From Hericium rajendrae (taxonomy: Eukaryota; Basidiomycota; Agaricomycetes; Russulales; Hericiaceae): a stretch of DNA of 64,000 bases. Every line of letters begins with the position of its first letter. Within the stretch, counting starts at the first letter, position 1. Made by a program: the position numbers and the translations under genes. The DNA is taken from the NCBI GenBank assembly GCA_033439255.1, contig CM065882.1:1426001-1490000 (forward strand). Reading direction: 5' to 3'. Below, piece after piece: positions 57,716-64,000 of this stretch. The notes under the pieces are model-generated. The model was given only the letters and a program-made list of their open reading frames with translations. It did not search any database and was not told the origin of the DNA.

Positions 57716-57982
57716 GTTGGTGAACTGGACTCAGGGCTGCAACGTGGACTACGAGATCGCGCCGATCGTGGCTCGTTCTCGCAGTCCTTGGGCTTGATCC
57801 GAAGTTGCTAGCGCGCCGGAATGTGCATGAGGCTCGAGGGCCGTGCCTGGCCTACATGCAACCCATAGGATGAGTGCGGGTCCGTGTGGGCCGTGTACGA
57901 AACGGCGGGGTGCGCGCGAGCAGGGCGGAGGGTGTGGTAGACACAGGGGATGGGGCGCGGGAGAGGCAATGGAGGGGAGAAT

Positions 57983-58016
57983 GGGGAGGATTGCTCATTA
58001 ACGAGCAATGCTCCCC
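57983..58016 (-). other. 3'-splice-site hairpin S-2
   Basis: Arms GGGGAGGATTGCTC / GAGCAATGCTCCCC, 13 of 14 paired. Minus-strand donor GTGAGT near 58063, branch TATGCTAAT. Confidence 0.55.
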
Positions 58017-58133
58017 CAATTAGCATACATGATAGATAATAAGATGGACTTTATCTTCACTCACCTTGGTATCTATCAAGCCCCTCCGCTTTTCGAAACG
58101 TCCATCCGGGCTTGTGTGTCGAGAGAGCCCAAG

Positions 58134-58159
58134 AGTACTGCTCGTTATCGAGCAGTACT
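58134..58159 (-). other. 3'-splice-site hairpin S-3
   Basis: Perfect arms AGTACTGCTCG / CGAGCAGTACT, loop TTAT. Minus-strand donor GTAAGT near 58208, branch GTGCTAAC. Confidence 0.6.
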
Positions 58160-58574
58160 TCCCGCGTTAGCACGATAAACACGAAAATACGAGTTATATT
58201 TACTTACCTTCGAGCCTTATCAGACCCCGGCCAGTGTCGAAACGTCCTTCAAGCCTTGAAATCGTCAGAAACGAGGAATGAAGGGGTAGGAAGAGATAAC
58301 GAGCCTAGACGAGCACGACTTCAACGTACAAACGCGTTCGTTGGCAACCACCGGCCCGGTCGGCAATTCCCGACCGGCAATGTCCGGCAACGCGCGTCGA
58401 CTTGTAACGTGTCAATATGTTGAACTTCGTCCTCCCATTCTCTGTTGTCCCACTCGTCCTCCATGTCCTCTTCCTCTCTTTCTCTCAAAGCACGCCCCGA
58501 ACGGACTCAGTGAGGCTTTCAGGGTATTAAGGGTGAGCAAAAACATATTCATTCTCATTACTGCATACTAACAA

Positions 58575-58608
58575 AGAGAGTATCGCTCGATATTGAGCGA
58601 TACTCTCT
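58575..58608 (+). other. 3'-splice-site hairpin S-4
   Basis: Perfect 14-bp arms AGAGAGTATCGCTC / GAGCGATACTCTCT, loop GATATT. Plus-strand donor GGTGAGC near 58530, branch CATACTAAC, acceptor AAAG. Confidence 0.65.
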
Positions 58609-58931
58609 GCTCTCTGTTCTCTGCCCACCCACGCTACCCCCGGTCATCCTGTTTGCTGCCGCCGCCATCCCGTGCCCCCGCCGGTTCTCTCACATCTCCG
58701 CTGGCTCTCTCGCACCCTCACCGGTTCTCCCGCATCCCTGCCATGTCACCAGGGTACCAACGTGGTGCGCGTGGCCTCGGCAGTTCCACCATGCATCTCA
58801 ATGTCCCGCATCTGCATGCCAGCAAGGCCAGCATGTCTCATGCCTAATAACACGTTGCACAGAGGGCTTCTTAGGTATCTCAGATGAGTGGACCTCGTTC
58901 AAGTTGGTTGTTCTCGCGTACTAACAAAGAG

Positions 58932-58961
58932 AACATCGCTCATGATACGAGCGATGTCTTC
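58932..58961 (+). other. 3'-splice-site hairpin S-5
   Basis: Arms ACATCGCTC / GAGCGATGT; branch GTACTAAC and AAAG precede. A GTGAGT at about 58892 (AGATGAGTGG region) is a weak donor. Confidence 0.5.
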
Positions 58962-58999
58962 TATCTCCTTCCCTATGCCCTCCGTACCCTGTTACCTCA

Positions 59000-59690
59000 C
59001 CTGGAATGGTGTGTAGTCTTGCAGGTGAGTAAAAAGAACTGTTTATTTGCTCCTTTCGTACACTAAGTGACGTTTCTCCACTTCTTCCTGTCCGATCTTC
59101 CGCGTCACCTTGATCCTGCGTGCTCGCCCTGGACTCCGCTCAATGCCAGGCCCCTGTAAGCTGCAGTCGACACCATGCGCAGTGCCTTTCACATCACCCG
59201 ACTAGCCTCTCAACTGCCTACATCTTCCCCTCTACCCGTGCATGCCATCGAGAGCATGTGCATGTGCATGGGCTAGCAATAACAAATGAACAATTGTGGC
59301 AGTGTGTATAGCTGCGAAAGGTATGGTTCTCATCTTTTTAGTTCTTCTGACTGTGTGCAGGCTGTGGGGCATGAACTGCTTGGGTGTTACAAGTGTTTCG
59401 TGTCCCACAGCTACGTGTCTCGTGCCTCTTTGTAGCTATAGTGCCACATATACTTTAAGGCCCAAAATGCATGTGTTTCCGGTCCTGTAGAGGTACATAC
59501 AGTTGTATTGATATTAATATCTTCTCTCTACCTGTGTTTCATGTGGTATATCTGGTGCTTTAGTTGTACTATGCTTTTGACTACAGTAGCTCTACTTTAT
59601 TGACTGATATACTTCTAATGTCTTAATGTAATCTAGACCCAAATCTAAGGTTTTATCTAACTTGATTTCATTGTGATCTGACTTGCATGG
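59000..59690. other. interior of S, unassigned
   Basis: CpG-poor GTGCATGTGCATGG-type words resembling a decayed CpG core, then AT-rich sequence. A GTGAGT near 59022 is followed by CGTACACTAAG without a hairpin. No gene seen. Confidence 0.3.
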
Positions 59691-60420
59691 TGTGAGGCTG
59701 TATGAACTGGATGTGTCTGAAAAATAAGTCTGCTTCTGAAATTAGACATAATATCTGAAATATGAATGTTCGGCCTGATTTTGAGCTGAAAGCTCTTTTG
59801 AATATTCTGAAAGTAGAACTGAGTTTTTCTGATTGAAGTCTGATTGACTGATTTGTGTCTAAGTAAGAGATGCAATAAGACTTGAAGGGTTCTGATAAGT
59901 CTGATGTTGTCTGATATTTTTCTGATACTGTCTGATTTTTATCTTGTAAGACTCTGATATGTCTGATTGATCTGATGCACTTAAATCAAGTTAGATCCCA
60001 ATGCAAACTCTGATTCTGATGACTTTTAGACATCAGAACAAAGTTTAGTCACTCCAAACATTCTCTTATAATGTCTAACAATGTCTGACAATATCAGAAA
60101 ATGTCTGAAGGCATCAGACAATGGCTGAAGTCCTCAGATAATGTCTGAAGTTGTCAGGCAAAGTCTAATGTTATCAGATATTTTCTGATGCTGCTAGACA
60201 ATGTCTGATAGTATCAGAGATTCTCTAATAATATCAGAAAATGTCTGTAGTTATCAGATTTTTTTCTGATATCAGACAATTTTTTTCTGAAGTGGTCTGA
60301 AGTGGTCTGAAAATTAAGGACCTACATGATTTGTCTGATTGTCTGATAGTAACAATCAAGCAAAATTAGACAAAGTTAGACTATTCACAGACAATTTACA
60401 GACAAATCAGAAAATTTGAG
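59690..60420 (-). repeat. TCTGA/TCAGA-rich right arm of S
   Basis: Dense ATGTCTGA, TATCAGA and CTGAAGT words; opposite-sense counterpart of the left satellite arm. Confidence 0.65.
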
Positions 60421-60983
60421 GGTTACTGATGCACCTTTCTGTACTTCAAGGCAAAATCAAGCATGTCAAAGGTCGAGTTCCAGTGAGTGGCAACATCTCT
60501 CGGCATAAGACGATCATTCAGTTCGTTTACCGCGACGTACTCGTGCCACTTCGGTAAGACTTTTGTCGTCGAATGTATAACCTTGTATGCGAGCTTTCGA
60601 ATCTGCCAAGACAAGGTGAGCAGACAGATATACTAAAAATTGGACTCTGCTTCTGACCTTGGTAAGCGTGAGATGCAGAGGCTTCATGCTCTCGTGTAGT
60701 TCCTCAAGCTCAGCTTCACCTAATATCTTGGTTTTGTCGACCTCATCGTCGACGTCATCATTCCCATCCGTGCCTTTTGTCATGCCCGTCTCCATTTCCA
60801 TGACCATCTCCTCCTCCTCCAGACCTTTCATCAAGTTCAGCAGCTCTTTCTCTGCCTCCGAGGATGCGGTGCCTGCCTTCTTTGCCAGTATGTCAAATTG
60901 TTTCAATAGTGCTTTGGCAACAAGATTGACGATATGTAAGAAGCAGCGGGTGTGGTTAGCCTCACCAGGGAAGTCGTCAAGTA

Positions 60984-61564
60984 CATCAGGAAGGTTGACA
61001 ACTTTCTGATTGACCTGACAATTTCTAACCCTACTGACAGCTTCTGATTGACCTGATCCACCTGAAAGCAATCTTGGGAAGCAAATATCTGATCAGACTT
61101 TTACATTCAAGAAAAGACATTTATTGTCAGATATATAAGTTTTTAATCTCTAACTAATAGATATATCAAAATCTTTGATATCTGAAATTTTTGAAAATCT
61201 GAGAGTGTCTGATTTCAAATCTGGAGGTCAAATATCAGTCAGATGGATCAGACAGTGTCAGACACCATCAGATGCTCTCAGACAGTTGCAGATAATTTTC
61301 AGATATTTGACCTCCAGATTTGAAAAAATTCTCAGATCAGACACTCTCAGATTTAGAAAATTTCAGATATCAGAGATTTTGTTATATCTATTAGTTAGAG
61401 ATTACAAACTTATATATCTGACAATAAATGTCTTTACTTAAATGTAAAAGTTTGATCAGATATTTGCCTGTTAAGATTGCTTTCAGGTGGATCAGGTCAA
61501 TCAGGAGCTGTCAGTAGGGTTAGAAATTGTCAGGTCAATCAGAAAGTTGTCAACCTTCCTGATG
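60984..61564. mobile_element. MITE M3 (CATC-M family, 581 bp)
   Basis: Same ends as M1 and M2; target duplication TA (60982-60983, 61565-61566). Lies in a hAT-A exon; removal restores ELAELLDDFPGEANHTRC. Confidence 0.85.
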
Positions 61565-62701
61565 TAGCTCTGCAAGCTCGGTGATCATGACGTCATTATT
61601 TGACGCATTGTCACAGGTAATGCTTAAGATCTGAGGTAAGGTTCATCATCAATACGATCAGTATGTAAACTAATGAGCACGTACTTTGTGTGCAATCCCG
61701 AACTCGTTCAAGATCTTGGCAAATTCTTCGGCAAGTGTATATCCCGTATGCGACTTGCGAAGATAAATAAGTCGCAGTCTTATCAAGCATATCGAACGGT
61801 ACGTACTCGCAGGACTTCCACCACATCGAGCACAAAGCTAAACGGTTCACCCTCGAATTCCAGATGGACTGCTACCGCAATAAATGCCCGGTGATTTGGG
61901 GATGTCCAGGCGTCAGTGGTGAAGTGTAAGTCACCATCATAGTCCTATATTAGCATATCAGAATGTACCCATGTCTTGGTCAGGACAAATACATGAGGCA
62001 GCAAACTAACCTGAAGCATGTGAGCAATGTGCTTGCGCACATTTGCGAATACAAGATGCACATCGCGGGATACAGTTGCTGGCGAGGGTATGTAGTATTC
62101 TGGCCTCCCTGTCTTCATCAAGCACTGAAAGCCCCGATCAGCAATGGTCTCGAAAGGACGCTTGCTCTCGGCAACCCAGCAGACAATTTCGGCCCTGCAA
62201 GAATACAAGATCAGCGACGAAAAACCCATCGCAAGAACAATTACCTTGTCTGCGGTTTCGTGTGCTGCCTGTGCAAGAAGGTGATCTTCCCCTTCCTGGT
62301 TCTCGCAAAGGCTGCCGTTATTGAACCGCTATCTGTTGTCCCTTTAAGAACCTCTCGCGCTGCCTTTGCCGTCTTCGCTTTCATCGCCGAGCGCAAGACG
62401 TCCTCGCCCCAGCAAGTCTCAATGTGTTTCCTCAAGTTTCCTGTTGACGTTGCATTGCTCTTGTTGAGATAGCAGCGCACTGTCTTCTTGCATCACGTCG
62501 CTCCGCACTTGAAGATGTGGCAGCGACGGTCATCAGTATACCCGATGGACGGCCTTGGAGCGAAGAAGGCGTATATTGGGGATGTCCACTTATCTATGAG
62601 TCGCTCTATCACCAAGCTGGTAAGTGCATGTACAGTCTATGAACTAGATATAATGGACTACAAGCTCACCGAGTTCTGCTTCAGAGCTCTCTGCTTCGTG
62701 A

Positions 62702-63102
62702 CATCAGGAACCTTCAAAACTTTCTGTTTGACCTGCGAGACATCTGACAGTATCTGCATGACCTGCAGCAGTTGCATCAGACACATCAGATACTCTCAGA
62801 CAACATCAGCTACTCTCAGCTAGCTGTAGAATATTTGACCTCAAGATTCAAAAAAGTATCAATGCAGAATGCTCACAGATTGATCAGAACTGATCAGATT
62901 TATGTAAATTTTAGATATTGAAAAGTTTGTTGCATCTAATGATTAGAGTTGGATGACTACTATATCTGCCAATAGTTATTGATTTCAAAATATAAAAGCT
63001 CTGATCAGAAATTGATCTCTAATTAGAGCCTGCAGCTGGATCAGGTCTTGCAGTTGATCAGACTCTGCAGGGTCCATTAGAAAGTTTTGAAGGTTCCTGA
63101 TG
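62702..63102. mobile_element. MITE M4 (diverged CATC-M relative, 401 bp)
   Basis: CATCAGGAACCTTCAAAAC and its inverse at the right, TCAGA-rich interior. The 2-bp duplication is not clean. Inserted near the hAT-A N terminus (between SEED and HEAESSEAELG). Confidence 0.65.
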
Positions 63103-63402
63103 GTCTTCCTCTGATGGTGCAGCAGTGGCACCCATGCCCGCTTCATCATCGCTGCCATCCACTTCAATATATTTGACATCTTCTGCATCTTCTTCTTTGG
63201 TCTGGACAGTTGAACGATGGCTCTGTGATGCCCGACTCAGAGCCGCGATGCTGGACTGCATTGAAGACTGCCCGGACTTCGCAGCAGTTGGCCCCTTCTG
63301 CTTCTTTGTCTTGCAAGAAGCTGATGGTGAGCCTGATGCTCTTCGCTTTTCTTGGCTTGTTGAAGACTTGGATGTTCCACGACCTCGAGAATGGCTGGAC
63401 AT

Positions 63403-63595
63403 GTTGAATGAGTGTTGAGGAACTCAATCGAGGCAATGCAAGGAGGGTTGTATTGATACCATCCGAATTAAAGTTACGGAGGTAAACCTATTTCTTATAG
63501 TTGTGGCTATCCACTCTGAAGCTACACCAGTGTACATTTGTGCCCGAGTATGTTCAGTCACTTAGTGCATTGAGGGAATGCCAGGCGAGCTTGAC
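63403..63595. other. upstream flank of hAT-A
   Basis: Expected to hold the transposase promoter; no TATA box or terminal repeat was recognised. Confidence 0.3.
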
Positions 63596-64000
63596 AAAGT
63601 GCCATTGTTGATTGGCCATCCTGCGCTGGCCCGTCTGTCACAATGTAGCAGTCATCCAATGATAGGCCTGCCCTTCCTATGTACCAATGGGTCATTGTCC
63701 GGCCTCTAGTCATTTAATCTGTAGTGTCCATTCATCATTGACCGGCCTGTCCTCTGATGTCCATTGGATCATTGGCTGGCCCACTTGATCCCGCGGGATA
63801 TCAGTTGCTCGGCCCGTCCTCTACCGTCCATTGGGTCATTGGCTGGCCTGTTCCCTTATAATGTCTACTGGTCATTCATCATTGACGGGCCCATCCTCTG
63901 ATGTCCAATGAGTCATTGGCTGGCCCTCTCGATCCCGCGGAATGTCAATTGCTCGGCCGGTTCTCTACCATCCATTGGGTCATCGACGGGCCTGTCCCCT
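63596..64000. repeat. tandem array, about 144-bp unit, continuing past the window
   Basis: CATCATTGACCGGCC recurs at 63733 and 63877. Within a unit, TCCATTGGGTCATTGGCTGG and TTGATCCCGCGG also repeat, giving half-units of about 70 bp. No coding potential. Confidence 0.75.

Larger units (their letters stand above)
55695..60431. mobile_element. CATC element S (4.7 kb) with satellite arms
   Basis: Ends CATCAGGAAGAGCC and GGTTACTGATG; target duplication CA (55693-55694, 60432-60433). Left arm (about 55740-56850) is a loose array of CAGACATAATCATGTAGG and TTTTTCAGAC units; right arm (about 59690-60420) is rich in GTCTGA/TCAGA words in the opposite sense. The centre has GC-rich DNA and at least five intron-hairpin modules in both orientations. 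No transposase. Removal rejoins hAT-A in frame. Confidence 0.7.
51207..63402 (-). mobile_element. hAT-A transposon with its 3' terminus; other end not found
   Basis: The 3' terminus on the minus strand ends ACCCCTGCAGATCCCTA at 51207 (plus reading TAGGGATCTGCAGGGG), followed by G/C-runs (CCCTACCCC, GGGGTACGGG). Contains the transposase gene below and nested L5, S, M3, M4. The 5' terminus, expected right of 63402, was not seen and may lie beyond the window. Confidence 0.6.
51412..63402 (-). pseudogene. hAT transposase A, nearly intact apart from four insertions and at least one stop
   Basis: ATG at 63402 (MSSHSRGRGTSKSS, basic Ser-rich N terminus). Then KWTSPIYAFFAPRPSIGY and a BED-type zinc finger (CHIFKCG...KTVRCYL...GNLRKHIETCW, about 62560-62420), WVAESKRPFETIADRGFQ, SPATVSRDVHLVF, TTDAWTSPNHRA (RNase H-like, about 61900), ITCDNASNN (about 61610), TRCFLHIVNLVAK (about 60930), DVATHWNSTFDMLDF (about 60480), ELREEEW (about 55650), TLNEYYSLTDSSEVYRI (about 55310) and the dimerisation region ERVFSRG / LSAQTTHALLCLGTWS (about 51640-51550), stop at 51412. 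An in-frame TGA lies in the BED finger near 62495. Taking out M3, S or L5 restores frame (for example RKV-VDELT across S). Cut-and-paste transposase family. Confidence 0.8.

Overview
The window looks like a repeat-rich stretch of a basidiomycete (probably Agaricomycete) nuclear genome. This is inferred from host-type genes made of small exons with 45-70 nt GTRAGT...AG introns, and from hAT and Helitron proteins that read like those I know from mushroom-forming fungi. No ribosomal RNA, true tRNA, organellar or bacterial feature was seen. Only about the first 10.6 kb carries host-type genes; the rest is transposons inside transposons.

Layout. 0.1-1.3 kb: minus-strand, five-exon conserved hypothetical gene. 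1.8-2.2 kb: small two-exon ORF. 2.5-10.6 kb: a 13-exon host-type gene whose ninth exon is split by a 5.9-kb Helentron-like element (HLN1, 3757-9630). 10.8-23.6 kb: a decayed RepHel Helitron with a C-terminal cysteine-protease-like domain, itself split by a second, nearly identical element (HLN2, 11711-17008). 23.6-26.6 kb: small inverted-repeat element, a Ty1/copia gag-like fossil, a G-rich hAT MITE, the 3' end of another Helentron-like copy (HLN-P) and part of a CATC element. 26.6-46.2 kb: HLN-Q (holding a hAT MITE and the 2.9-kb CATC element L0), then HLN-R (holding a 158-bp exon-intron tandem array and a three-deep nest of CATC elements, L1 > L2 > L3). 46.8-51.2 kb: hAT transposase B, split by MITE M2, which is itself split by a 1.5-kb Helentron-associated element (HINE). 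51.2-63.4 kb: hAT transposase A, split by L5, element S and MITEs M3 and M4. 63.6-64.0 kb: tandem array running off the window.

Two systems explain most of the structure. (1) Helentron-like elements run 5'-TTACGATTCC...CCAAG-3' on their own strand, insert just before a T without target duplication, have a subterminal inverted repeat plus a 3' hairpin, and carry a tRNA-like block near the 5' end. Removing HLN1 or HLN2 exactly restores the interrupted reading frame. (2) A superfamily here called CATC elements (L, M and S types) has CATC(A/T)G...GATG ends and a 2-bp target duplication of varying sequence (TA, TT, TC, AT, CA). The 2.7-3.1 kb L type has no transposase but a fixed architecture: AT-rich ends built of CTATCATAGCT-like repeats, a CpG-rich degenerate core, a hairpin placed exactly at the 3' splice site of a 45-49 nt intron, a second promoter-proximal hairpin, a TATA box firing outward, and a 21-27 nt micro-exon. 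Some copies also carry a palindromic X-box-like site. Hairpin arms change in sequence between copies while staying paired. This module is the best candidate here for something not yet described.

Host gene roles are unknown. I could run no searches, so every family name rests on motif recognition and should be read with the stated confidence.
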